Assembly (NCBI GenBank): GCA_002403895.1
Contig: DHIQ01000187.1
Coordinates: 627-7,075 of the forward strand
Reading direction: 5' to 3'
DNA from: Candidatus Neomicrothrix sp. UBA4742
GTDB lineage: Bacteria > Actinomycetota > Acidimicrobiia > Acidimicrobiales > Acidimicrobilacustridaceae
Length of the DNA stretch: 6,449 nucleotides
The position numbers and the translations under genes are program-made. Below are positions 1 through 6,086 of this stretch, piece after piece. How positions within the stretch are numbered: position 1 is the stretch's first letter; every line of letters starts with the position of its first letter. The notes beneath the pieces were generated by a model, which worked only from the letters and a program-made list of their open reading frames with translations, made no database searches and had not been told where the DNA came from.

Positions 1-1
1 C

Positions 2-715
2 TCGGCCAAGCGCATCACGGTGGTATGTCCCTACTACGCCTATGGCCGCCAGGACCGCAAGGCCGAGGGGCGCGAGCCCATCACCGGCAAGCTCATGGCC
101 GACCTGTTCCTGGCCGCCGGCGCCAAGCGCATGGTCAGCGTCGACCTGCACTCGGGCCAGATCCAAGGCTTCTTCGACGGCCCGGTGGACCATCTCACCG
201 CCATGCCGGTGCTGTTGGACTACATGGAGACGTTGGGCCCGGGGCTCGTCATCGTCTCGCCCGACGCCGGGCGGGTGAAGGTGGCCGAGCGCTACGCCAA
301 CAAGCTGCACGCGGATCTGGCCATCGTGCACAAGCGGCGGGTCAAGGGCGAGAAGAGCTCGGTCGAGGCCCGCGACGTCGTGGGCGAGGTCGACGGACGG
401 GTGTGCGTCCTGATCGACGACATGATCGATACGGCGGCCACCCTGTGCGCGGCGGCCGAGCAGCTCATCGAGCACGGTGCCCGCGAGGTCTATGCGGTGG
501 CCACTCACGGGGTGCTGTCGGGCCCGGCCATCGACCGCATCAAGAACTCGGTGATCTCGAAGGTCGTCATCACCAACACGCTGCCGCTGCCGCCCGAGAA
601 GCAGATCGACAAGATCGAGGTCCTGTCGGTAGCTGGCATCATCGCCGCCGCCATCGACGCCGTGTTCGAAGACACCTCGGTGAGCGAGATCTTCGGCGGC
701 GCCAACCAGGCCTGA
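2..715 (+). CDS. prs: Ribose-phosphate pyrophosphokinase (PRPP synthetase), 5'-truncated by window edge
   Basis: Cytoplasmic enzyme that transfers pyrophosphate from ATP to ribose 5-phosphate to give PRPP, used for purine, pyrimidine, histidine, tryptophan and NAD synthesis. The reading frame is open from base 2, and 237 residues are visible. Family proteins are about 315 residues, so roughly 80-90 N-terminal residues lie left of the window; the GTG at 20 is an internal valine, not a start. Numbering from base 2, I see PYYAYGRQDRK (10-20), the ATP-site segment VDLHSGQIQGFF (47-58) with the conserved His50, SPDAGRVKVA (86-95), the catalytic flexible-loop KRR (111-113) and the PRPP-binding loop DDMIDTAATL (139-148, bases 416-445). 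The loop has Ala-Ala where many homologues have Gly-Gly or Ala-Gly. The C terminus is complete, ending in TGA at 713-715. rplY follows after 142 nt. Family assignment is secure. Confidence 0.97.
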   Translation, partial: SAKRITVVCPYYAYGRQDRKAEGREPITGKLMADLFLAAGAKRMVSVDLHSGQIQGFFDGPVDHLTAMPVLLDYMETLGPGLVIVSPDAGRVKVAERYANKLHADLAIVHKRRVKGEKSSVEARDVVGEVDGRVCVLIDDMIDTAATLCAAAEQLIEHGAREVYAVATHGVLSGPAIDRIKNSVISKVVITNTLPLPPEKQIDKIEVLSVAGIIAAAIDAVFEDTSVSEIFGGANQA

Positions 716-777
716 GGCCAGGTCAACCCGAGCCACCACGGGCTCCCGCTGGTCGACTCGCACCCGGGAGGGGCCGC

Positions 778-789
778 CCGGTAGCATGA
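778..789 (+). promoter_or_regulatory. Candidate -10 region upstream of rplY
   Basis: CCGGTAGCATGA contains TAGCAT (782-787), which fits the TANNNT -10 pattern of actinobacterial housekeeping promoters. Eleven of its 12 bases recur upstream of mfd at 6063-6074, in the same orientation and at a similar distance from the start codon (68 versus 76 nt). No convincing TTGACA-like -35 lies 16-19 nt upstream. If this is the promoter, rplY-pth can be transcribed independently of prs with a leader of roughly 65 nt. Based on pattern only. Confidence 0.3.
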
Positions 790-844
790 CGGGTCGTTTG
801 TTCCCACCCGCATCGATTCGTGGCGCCCGTCGGGTGCCTGCCGC

Positions 845-849
845 AGGAG
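845..849 (+). promoter_or_regulatory. Shine-Dalgarno of rplY, fixes the start at 858
   Basis: AGGAG lies 8 nt before the ATG at 858. An in-frame ATG at 786 would add 24 residues that do not resemble the start of L25 proteins and would overlap the candidate -10 element. The well-placed ribosome binding site and the family-like N terminus MDVTLIAE both favour 858. Confidence 0.75.
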
Positions 850-857
850 CCCGTCGC

Positions 858-1514
858 ATGGATGTCACCCTTATCGCCGAAACCGGTCGCACCACCGGCT
901 CCCGCCCCTCCAGCCGTCTGCGGGCCGAGGACAAGGTGCCGGGCGTCGTCTACGGCCTTGACCAGGACCCGGTTTCGGTCGTCGTCGACCGCAAGGAGCT
1001 GCGACGCGCCCTCAACACCGAGGCGGGCCTCAACGCCCTGATCACCCTCGAGGTGGACGGCCACGAGGACCTCACCATCGTGAAGGAACTCCAGCGCCAC
1101 GCCGTGCGGCGCTCGGTAGAGCATGTGGACTTCCTGCGGGTGGACCGCAAGGTGTCGATCATCGTCGATGTCCCGATCGTGCTCATCGGTGAGGCCAAGG
1201 AGGTCGACAACGCCCAGGGCGTCGTCGAGCAACTCCTCCACGCCCTCACCGTCAGCGCCCGCCCCGGGTCGATCCCGTCCCAGTTCGAGGCCGACATCAC
1301 CGATCTCGTGATCGGCGGCGCCATCCGTGTCGCCGATCTGACCCTGCCCGCCGGCGTGACCACCGAGGTCGACCCCGAGGAGCAGATCGCCCTGGGCAGC
1401 GGCACCCGTGCCGAGGCCGAGCCCGAGCCCGCCGAAGGCGAGGTCGCCGAGGGCGATGAGGCCGCCGCCGAGGGTGAAAGCGACACCGCCGACGCCGACA
1501 ACGCCGGCGAGTAG
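858..1514 (+). CDS. rplY: 50S ribosomal protein L25, long Ctc/TL5 type
   Basis: Binds 5S rRNA in the central protuberance of the large ribosomal subunit. The protein is 218 residues, the usual size of the two-domain Ctc/TL5 form and about twice that of the short E. coli L25. Residues 3-93 are the L25 beta-barrel: TLIAETGR at the start, DKVPGVVYG (25-33), LITLEVDGHEDLTIVKELQ (61-79) and the signature HVDFLRVD (89-96). Residues about 98-182 form the TL5 C-terminal domain, including IIVDVPIVLIGEAKEV. From about 184 to the end is a low-complexity acidic tail rich in Glu, Ala and Asp, common in actinobacterial members and probably disordered. The start at ATG 858 is chosen over ATG 786 on Shine-Dalgarno spacing and homology of the N terminus. 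pth begins 18 nt after the TAG stop, suggesting one transcript. The stop codon sits in the loop of a GC-only hairpin (1503-1521). Confidence 0.95.
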   Translation: MDVTLIAETGRTTGSRPSSRLRAEDKVPGVVYGLDQDPVSVVVDRKELRRALNTEAGLNALITLEVDGHEDLTIVKELQRHAVRRSVEHVDFLRVDRKVSIIVDVPIVLIGEAKEVDNAQGVVEQLLHALTVSARPGSIPSQFEADITDLVIGGAIRVADLTLPAGVTTEVDPEEQIALGSGTRAEAEPEPAEGEVAEGDEAAAEGESDTADADNAGE

Positions 1515-1521
1515 CGCCGGC
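1503..1521 (+). promoter_or_regulatory. Hairpin spanning the rplY stop codon, just before pth
   Basis: GCCGGCG (1503-1509) and CGCCGGC (1515-1521) are perfect inverted repeats: a 7-bp all-GC stem with a 5-nt loop, AGTAG, that contains the rplY stop TAG. The pth ATG is 11 nt after the stem, and no Shine-Dalgarno is visible between them. No T-run follows, so it is not a canonical intrinsic terminator. It could modulate readthrough or coupled initiation of pth; that role is inference. Confidence 0.35.
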
Positions 1522-1532
1522 ACCACCGTCTG

Positions 1533-2153
1533 ATGGCCGACCTGCTGGTGGTCGGGCTGGGCAATCCCGGTGCCGAGTACATCGGCACCCGCCACAACGT
1601 GGGCTTCGACGTCGTCGACCTGCTGGCGCGCCGCCACGGCGGGCGCCTCCGCAAGGGCAAGGAACGGGCCCTGGCCGACGAGGTGCGCATCAGTGGTTGC
1701 CGCGTCGCACTGGCCGAACCGCAGACGTTCGTGAATCTGTCGGGTGAGTCGGTGGGTCGACTGGCGCGGCGCTACGACATCGACGACCTGCACGCGCTGG
1801 TGATCGTCCACGACGAGCTGGACCTGCCCCTCGGCCGCGTCAAGGTGAAGCTGGGTGGCGGCCTCGCCGGCCACAACGGACTGCGCTCCATCAAGGCCCA
1901 TCTGCACACCGACGACTTCGTGCGGGTCCGCATCGGGATCGGCAAGCCCCCGTCGAAAGAACAAGGCGTCGACCACGTGCTCAAGCGCCCGGGCAAAGCG
2001 GAGCGCTCCCTGCTGGCCGACATGGTGGAACGAGCCGCCGACGCGGTCGAAGCGATCGGGGAGGACGGCGTGGAAGCGGCCATGAACCGGTTCAACGCGC
2101 TGCCCGACGCGGGCGACGAAGGTCCCGCCGGCCTGGCCGGCACGCCCGGCTGA
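1533..2153 (+). CDS. pth: Peptidyl-tRNA hydrolase
   Basis: Hydrolyses the ester bond of peptidyl-tRNAs that drop off ribosomes, recycling tRNA in the cytoplasm. The protein is 206 residues; E. coli Pth is 194. All landmark motifs of the bacterial Pth family are present: GLGNPG (8-13) with Asn11, TRHNVGF (19-25) with catalytic His21, FVNLSG (66-71) with Asn68, HDELDLP (93-99) with Asp94, the glycine-rich GGGLAGHNGLRS (108-119) with His114 and Asn115, and the C-terminal AMNRFN (183-188). A tail of about 16 Gly/Ala/Pro-rich residues follows and looks dispensable. The ATG at 1533 gives a family-like N terminus (MADLLVVGLGNPG) but has no recognisable Shine-Dalgarno in the 18-nt gap after rplY, so translation may be leaderless-like or coupled to rplY. 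The rplY-pth pairing is conserved in actinobacteria. Confidence 0.97.
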   Translation: MADLLVVGLGNPGAEYIGTRHNVGFDVVDLLARRHGGRLRKGKERALADEVRISGCRVALAEPQTFVNLSGESVGRLARRYDIDDLHALVIVHDELDLPLGRVKVKLGGGLAGHNGLRSIKAHLHTDDFVRVRIGIGKPPSKEQGVDHVLKRPGKAERSLLADMVERAADAVEAIGEDGVEAAMNRFNALPDAGDEGPAGLAGTPG

Positions 2154-2200
2154 CGCGGGTCCGACGGCTGTCTTCTCCACCTCAGGCGGCCGGATCGGTC

Positions 2201-3481
2201 ATGCTGGGGAACGACATGGCGATCTCGTCCCTGGCCCCCGCGCCCGAAGCCGCCGACGCGGCCGTCCCGCCCGGGGCGAGACACGATCGGCGCGCCGTGC
2301 TCCTGGGCGCCGCCGCCGGGGCGGTGGCCGTGGTGACGTCAGTGGTGGTGTTCCTGCACTTCCGCCCGCTGGGCCACGCGGTGTTCGAGTACCCGGACCT
2401 GAACGTCTACCGGGCGGCCGGCCGTCGCCTGCTCGACGGCCGGGCTCTGTATGCGACCGGTCCCCGGACGTTGCCGTTCACCTACCCGCCGTTCGCCGCC
2501 GTGCTGAGCGTCGTGTTCGCCGTCTTGCCCCCCAAGGTGATTCTGTTCGGCTTCTTCCTGGTGAACATCGCCGTCCTGGCCTTCGTTCTGCGAGTGCTGT
2601 TCCGTCCGGCCCTGGCCCGGGTGCCGCGCTGGGCGCGGCCGATGACGGTGCTGACCCTGACCGCGGTGATGTTCTGGGTCCGGCCCGTCAACGACACGTT
2701 GGACTGGGGGCAGATCAACCTGGTGCTGTTGGCCCTCGTCCTGATCGATGGCCTCGGCTTGACCCGCTTGCCTCGCGGGGTCCTGGTCGGTGTGGCCGCC
2801 GCCGTCAAGCTGGTGCCGGGCATCTTCGTCGGCTACTTCCTGGTCACCCGGCAGTGGCGGGCCGCGTTCACCGCCATGGCCAGCACGGTCGTGTGCATCC
2901 TCGTCGCCTTCGCCCTGGCGCCGTCGTCGTCGTGGACCTATTGGACCAAGACCCTCTACGAGAGCAACCGGATCGGCGACAGCCGCTACTACTCCAACCA
3001 GTCGCTGCTGGGTATGGTGCAACGAACGGTCGACGAGCGCTGGGTCGGAGCGGTCTGGCTGCTCGTGGTCGCAGGCGTGATCGCGTGGGGCTTCGTGCGG
3101 GTGCGTCGGGCCTACGACGACGGTGATGTGCTGGCCGCGCTGGCCATCACCGGGCTGATGGGGTGCCTGGTTTCACCCATCTCCTGGTTCCACCACTTCG
3201 TGTGGGTCCTGCCGGCGCTGGCGGTGCTGGTCGACGACGGTCGTAACCGCACCCGCGTGCTGGTGGCGGCGGCGGTCGCCCTGCTCATCACCACCAGCCT
3301 CCCGTACATCGGGATCCACCTCGTCGACCGCGACGGCCCGACCTTCGTGGTGGGATGGCTGCTGGAGAACTCCGTCGGCCTGCTGACGCTGGCCCTCGTG
3401 CTGTTCTTGCCCCATCGCCGGCCGATCGAGCCGCCGACGACCGCGAATCAGGCGCCGGTGGGGGTGGGCAGCAGCGTGTAG
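2201..3481 (+). CDS. GT87 (DUF2029) family integral-membrane glycosyltransferase, probable polyprenyl-phosphate-mannose-dependent mannosyltransferase
   Basis: A 426-residue polytopic membrane protein with about 10-12 hydrophobic segments, the first at residues 32-52. It resembles actinobacterial GT87 enzymes (the PimE and Rv2181 type), which take mannose from polyprenyl-phosphate-mannose on the outer face of the membrane and build phosphatidylinositol mannosides or lipomannan branches. Visible family-like segments are YPDLNVYRAA (64-73), with Asp66 just after the first membrane segment at the position of the catalytic Asp of PimE; PFTYPPFAAVL (92-102); WGQINLVLLALVL (169-181); AAVKLVPGIF (200-209); RQWRAAF (217-223); and SPISWFHHFVWVLPAL (325-340). 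Acceptor and donor sugar cannot be read from the sequence. Start is uncertain: ATG 2216 (421 residues) has GGGGA 5 nt upstream, whereas ATG 2201 has only AGGCGG at a long 11-nt spacing. It lies 47 nt after pth with no promoter seen between, and its last 34 nt overlap the convergent OB-fold gene. Confidence 0.8.
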   Translation: MLGNDMAISSLAPAPEAADAAVPPGARHDRRAVLLGAAAGAVAVVTSVVVFLHFRPLGHAVFEYPDLNVYRAAGRRLLDGRALYATGPRTLPFTYPPFAAVLSVVFAVLPPKVILFGFFLVNIAVLAFVLRVLFRPALARVPRWARPMTVLTLTAVMFWVRPVNDTLDWGQINLVLLALVLIDGLGLTRLPRGVLVGVAAAVKLVPGIFVGYFLVTRQWRAAFTAMASTVVCILVAFALAPSSSWTYWTKTLYESNRIGDSRYYSNQSLLGMVQRTVDERWVGAVWLLVVAGVIAWGFVRVRRAYDDGDVLAALAITGLMGCLVSPISWFHHFVWVLPALAVLVDDGRNRTRVLVAAAVALLITTSLPYIGIHLVDRDGPTFVVGWLLENSVGLLTLALVLFLPHRRPIEPPTTANQAPVGVGSSV

Positions 3482-3831
3482 GCGGGATTCATGATGGCCA
3501 GCTTGCCCCGGCTCTCGAGCACCCTGCCCTCGACTTCCATGTGAGCGCCCAGCTTCACCCCGCCCAGCTTGCGCCGACCCATGAAGATGACCACCAGGCC
3601 GCCGGTGTCGTCGACCAGGGTGCACTCCAGTGTGGCTACGCCACCTTCCCACGGCTGGACCCGCAGGGCCCGGATGCGACCCCGGACTCGCACCCGCTGA
3701 CGCCACTTGATGTCGCCGATGCGCCGACATTCGGCGGAGTCGAGCTCGTCGCTCTCGGGTGCGCCCGCACTCGGACCGCTCCGCGCCGGCTCGACTGGGT
3801 CCGGCTCCGGTTCGTTCACGGTGTCGGTCAC
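3448..3831 (-). CDS. Small OB-fold nucleic-acid-binding domain protein (actinobacterial conserved family)
   Basis: A 127-residue soluble protein. Residues 1-34 are a Pro/Glu/Asp-rich, probably disordered leader. Residues about 40-121 form one OB fold: RVRVRGRIRALRV (46-58), GGVATLECTLVDDTGGLVVIFMGRR (63-87), a GGVKLG turn (90-95), then HMEVEGRVLESRGKLAIMNPAYTLL. VDDTGGLVVIFMGRR and the closing NPAY resemble the OB-fold family I recall near TrkA/dut genes in actinobacteria (Rv2694c in M. tuberculosis). The binding target is unknown; OB folds bind single-stranded nucleic acid, nucleotides or protein. The start is GTG at 3831-3829, overlapping the permease stop in GTGA, with GGGAG (3842-3838) 6 nt upstream; a second in-frame GTG at codon 5 is less well placed. 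The 4-nt overlap implies translational coupling to the permease. The 3' end overlaps the convergent GT87 gene by 34 nt. Confidence 0.82.
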   Translation of the reverse strand: MTDTVNEPEPDPVEPARSGPSAGAPESDELDSAECRRIGDIKWRQRVRVRGRIRALRVQPWEGGVATLECTLVDDTGGLVVIFMGRRKLGGVKLGAHMEVEGRVLESRGKLAIMNPAYTLLPTPTGA

Positions 3832-5909
3832 GCGGGGCTCCCGTTCGACTGGCTGTCGTTGGTGTCCCCGGGTCCGGGGGCGTTGGTGAAGACGTTCTCG
3901 GCCGCCTCGATTCCACCCACGAGTTCGGCGGCGACCTTGGCCGCGGCCGAGCGCTTGCCCAGGTGGTAGGGCACGAAGGTCACGTTGGCGTGGGGCACGT
4001 CGGTGAGCGTCTTGGCGATCGAATCGGCGGTGTGGTCATGCAGGAACCGGTGCCAGAACTTGGAGTACTCGCGCCGGGGGATGAGCACGCTCACCTCGGT
4101 GTTGCCGTCGGCCACCGCTTCGGCCACCACTTCGAGCACGGCCCGGTTGATGCGCCGGTCGGGGCATTCGACGATCTCCAGCGGCAGGCGCGACAGGCCG
4201 AGGGTGGCCCACTCGTCGGCCAGCCCCTCGGCCTTGTGTGCGTCGGTAGCGAAGTGGACCGCCTTGAGATCGTCGGGGGTGAGGGTGCGGGCGTACTGAA
4301 TGGCCCGGGCCGAGCTCTGGTCGAGCTGTTCGACCAGCACGATCACCGAGTGGTAGCGCAGGATCGGCGCCTCGGCGGCCTTGTGGGCTTCGTCCTCGAG
4401 CTCTTCCTTCTCGGACTCGTAGGCGTGGTTGAGGCGCACCAGCAGGACCACCATGACCGGGACCAGGACCATCACGAACCAGGCCCCGTGGGTGAACTTG
4501 GTGATGGCGATCACGATGGTCACCAGACCGGTGGCGAACGCCCCCAGGCCGTTGACGAACAGACCCAACCGCCAGCGGGGCTCCCTGTCCTTGATGTGCT
4601 TCTTGGCCATGCCGGCCTGCGACAGGGTGAACGAGGTGAACACGCCGATGGCATAGAGCGGGATCAGGTGGCTGACATCGGCCTGGAAGATGATGACGGG
4701 GATCGCCCCCGCGACGGCCAGGGCGATGATGCCGTTGGAGAAGACGAGGCGGTGTCCCCGCTTGGTCAGCTGCTTGGGCATGAACGCGTCGTCGGCGTGG
4801 AAACTGGCCAGGCGGGGGAAGTCGGCGAAGCTGGTGTTGGCCGCCAGTACCAAGATGAACATCGTCGCGGCCTGGGTGAACAGGAACAGGGCGTGGCCCA
4901 CGGCGCTGTTGCCGTAGATGGCCTGCGCGGCCTGGGCGATCACGGTCTGGCTCTCGCTGGGGACGATTTGCATCTTGGCCGCCAGCCACGAGATGCCAAT
5001 GAACATGATGCCCAGCAGGAGACCCATGATCGTGAGGGTTTCGCGGGCGTTTTTCCATTCCACCTTCTTGAACGCGGGGACCCCGTTGGAGATGGCCTCG
5101 ACTCCGGTCATGGCCGCGCCGCCCGAGGCGAACGCGTGCAAGATGAGGAAGATGCCGACCGTTCCCGTCAGCTCGAGGACGGCTGGGTCGGCCGGCACGA
5201 CGTGCTCGAGCCCGCCGCCGAAGACCGACCGGTACACGCCGGTGGAGATCATGGCGAACATGGCCAGGACGAAGGCGTAGGTCGGGAGGGCGAAGAGCTT
5301 GCCCGACTCCTTCACCCCCCGCAGGTTGCCCACCGCGATGACGGCGATGAAGGCCACGGCGATGGGCACCCGAAAGGGCCGCAGGACCTCGAACGCCGAG
5401 TAGAGGGCGGCCACACCGGCCGAGACCGAGACCGCCACGGTGAGGATGTAGTCGGTGAGCAACGCCACGCCGGCCACCTGGGCCGGGATCAACCCGAGGT
5501 TGTCCTTGGTGACGATGTACGCGCCGCCGGCCGACGGGTAGGCCTTGATCGTCTGGCGGTAGCTGAACACCAGGATCACCAGGACGACGACCATGGCGAT
5601 CGTGATCGGCATCACGTACCCGAACGCCAGGGCGCCGATGCCGCCGACGACGCCGATGCCGAGCAGCGTGCGTAGGATCTCCTCGCTGGCGTACGCGGTG
5701 GACGACAGGGCGTCGGAGGCGAACACGGCGAGGGCAGTGGGCTTGCCCAGCCGCTCGTGCTCGAGTTGGTCGTTGGTCAGGGCTTTGCCCAGGACCTTCG
5801 ACTTGAAGCGGAAACCCCGGGACTCGGGAATGTCGACCTTGGGGGTGGGGGGGAGCGGTTGGATGGCCGATCGGTCTTGCGTCAGGGAGCCTTTGGCCAT
5901 GGCACCCAT
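3828..5909 (-). CDS. KimA-like APC-superfamily permease with C-terminal USP-like domain, probable K+/H+ symporter
   Basis: A 693-residue inner-membrane protein: a cytoplasmic N-terminal leader (1-57), a membrane domain of about 12 helices (58-492), a charged linker (about 496-512, EKEELEDEAHK) and a soluble C-terminal domain (about 515-655) resembling the universal-stress-like domain of KimA/YdaO. SDALSSTAY (65-73) is the KimA-type first helix. The residues I recall as K+ ligands in the B. subtilis KimA structure all have counterparts: Asp66 and Tyr73 (D36, Y43), Asp153-Tyr154 and Thr157 (D117-Y118, T121), Thr268 and Glu271 (T230, E233), and Tyr419 (Y377). KimA imports potassium with protons and is inhibited by cyclic di-AMP; whether this protein binds that nucleotide is inference. 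Automated annotation would often say amino acid permease, which I consider less likely. ATG 5909 has GAGG 11 nt upstream; ATG 5900 is an alternative. The OB-fold gene follows with a GTGA overlap. Confidence 0.8.
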   Translation of the reverse strand: MGAMAKGSLTQDRSAIQPLPPTPKVDIPESRGFRFKSKVLGKALTNDQLEHERLGKPTALAVFASDALSSTAYASEEILRTLLGIGVVGGIGALAFGYVMPITIAMVVVLVILVFSYRQTIKAYPSAGGAYIVTKDNLGLIPAQVAGVALLTDYILTVAVSVSAGVAALYSAFEVLRPFRVPIAVAFIAVIAVGNLRGVKESGKLFALPTYAFVLAMFAMISTGVYRSVFGGGLEHVVPADPAVLELTGTVGIFLILHAFASGGAAMTGVEAISNGVPAFKKVEWKNARETLTIMGLLLGIMFIGISWLAAKMQIVPSESQTVIAQAAQAIYGNSAVGHALFLFTQAATMFILVLAANTSFADFPRLASFHADDAFMPKQLTKRGHRLVFSNGIIALAVAGAIPVIIFQADVSHLIPLYAIGVFTSFTLSQAGMAKKHIKDREPRWRLGLFVNGLGAFATGLVTIVIAITKFTHGAWFVMVLVPVMVVLLVRLNHAYESEKEELEDEAHKAAEAPILRYHSVIVLVEQLDQSSARAIQYARTLTPDDLKAVHFATDAHKAEGLADEWATLGLSRLPLEIVECPDRRINRAVLEVVAEAVADGNTEVSVLIPRREYSKFWHRFLHDHTADSIAKTLTDVPHANVTFVPYHLGKRSAAAKVAAELVGGIEAAENVFTNAPGPGDTNDSQSNGSPA
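3838..3842 (-). promoter_or_regulatory. Shine-Dalgarno of the OB-fold gene, inside the permease 3' end
   Basis: On the minus strand GGGAG is followed by 6 nt and then GTG at 3831. It supports the GTG start that overlaps the permease stop codon, so the downstream cistron has its own ribosome binding site as well as the coupling overlap. Confidence 0.55.
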
Positions 5910-5933
5910 TCAACAAGAGGCCTCATGACCCAA

Positions 5934-5939
5934 AGGATA
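5934..5939 (-). promoter_or_regulatory. Candidate -10 element of the permease/OB-fold unit
   Basis: On the minus strand TATCCT matches four of six bases of the TATAAT consensus and would start transcription roughly 15-20 nt before ATG 5909. No good -35 is found 16-19 nt upstream, so this is tentative. If correct, the leader is too short to hold a cyclic-di-AMP riboswitch such as the one upstream of B. subtilis kimA. Confidence 0.25.
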
Positions 5940-6011
5940 GATCCGGTTGATCTTGACGCGTTGTTAGCGCGCCTGATTGTGGCATGGGTCACCGCTCAGG
6001 ACCCCGGAATG

Positions 6012-6026
6012 GCACGGATGCCGTGC
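6012..6026. promoter_or_regulatory. Perfect inverted repeat in the permease-mfd intergenic region
   Basis: GCACGG (6012-6017) and CCGTGC (6021-6026) are perfect reverse complements separated by ATG. The dyad lies roughly mid-way between the two divergent genes, upstream of both candidate -10 elements, a reasonable place for a regulator site. Its short loop also permits an RNA hairpin. Function unknown. Confidence 0.3.
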
Positions 6027-6062
6027 GATTGCTTCACCGGTTGCGAGCGGTCCGCGACCCGG

Positions 6063-6074
6063 CCGGTAGCGTGA
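6063..6074 (+). promoter_or_regulatory. Candidate -10 region upstream of mfd
   Basis: CCGGTAGCGTGA contains TAGCGT (6067-6072), a TANNNT-type -10. It differs by one base from the motif upstream of rplY (778-789) and sits 76 nt before the mfd ATG. A TTGCGA at 6041-6046 is a possible -35, but its 20-nt spacing is too long for a standard promoter. The recurrence is the main support. Confidence 0.3.
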
Positions 6075-6086
6075 GCGCTGACCCTC

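Noticed and set aside
743..781. Possible prs terminator: CTCCCG/CGGGAG (743-748 with 765-770) or CCGGG/CCCGG (764-768 with 777-781)
   Set aside because: The two stems are short (6 and 5 bp), mutually exclusive and not followed by a T-run. Such pairings are common by chance at this GC content.
786..857. N-terminal extension of rplY starting at ATG 786
   Set aside because: The extra 24 residues are Arg/Ala/Pro rich and unlike L25. The ATG overlaps a candidate -10 element, and ATG 858 has a well-placed AGGAG.
2136..2150. GCCGG/CCGGC hairpin at the end of pth as a terminator
   Set aside because: The stem is only 5 bp, lies inside the coding sequence and has no T-run. It gives no reason to separate pth from the following gene.
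723..2180. 485-codon open frame on the minus strand opposite rplY and pth
   Set aside because: It is antisense to two secure genes. Long stop-free antisense frames are expected in GC-rich DNA, and the translation is low-complexity (Gly/Val/Asp/His rich) with no recognisable domain.
3759..5675. 638-codon open frame on the plus strand opposite the permease
   Set aside because: It is rich in Asp, His, Gln and Gly, the typical antisense image of a hydrophobic membrane protein in GC-rich DNA. It has no family-like motif, and the minus strand carries a well-supported permease.
5910..6060. Cyclic-di-AMP (ydaO-type) riboswitch upstream of the KimA-like gene
   Set aside because: I read the minus strand for the conserved core blocks of that riboswitch and did not recognise them. 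A covariance-model search would settle it.
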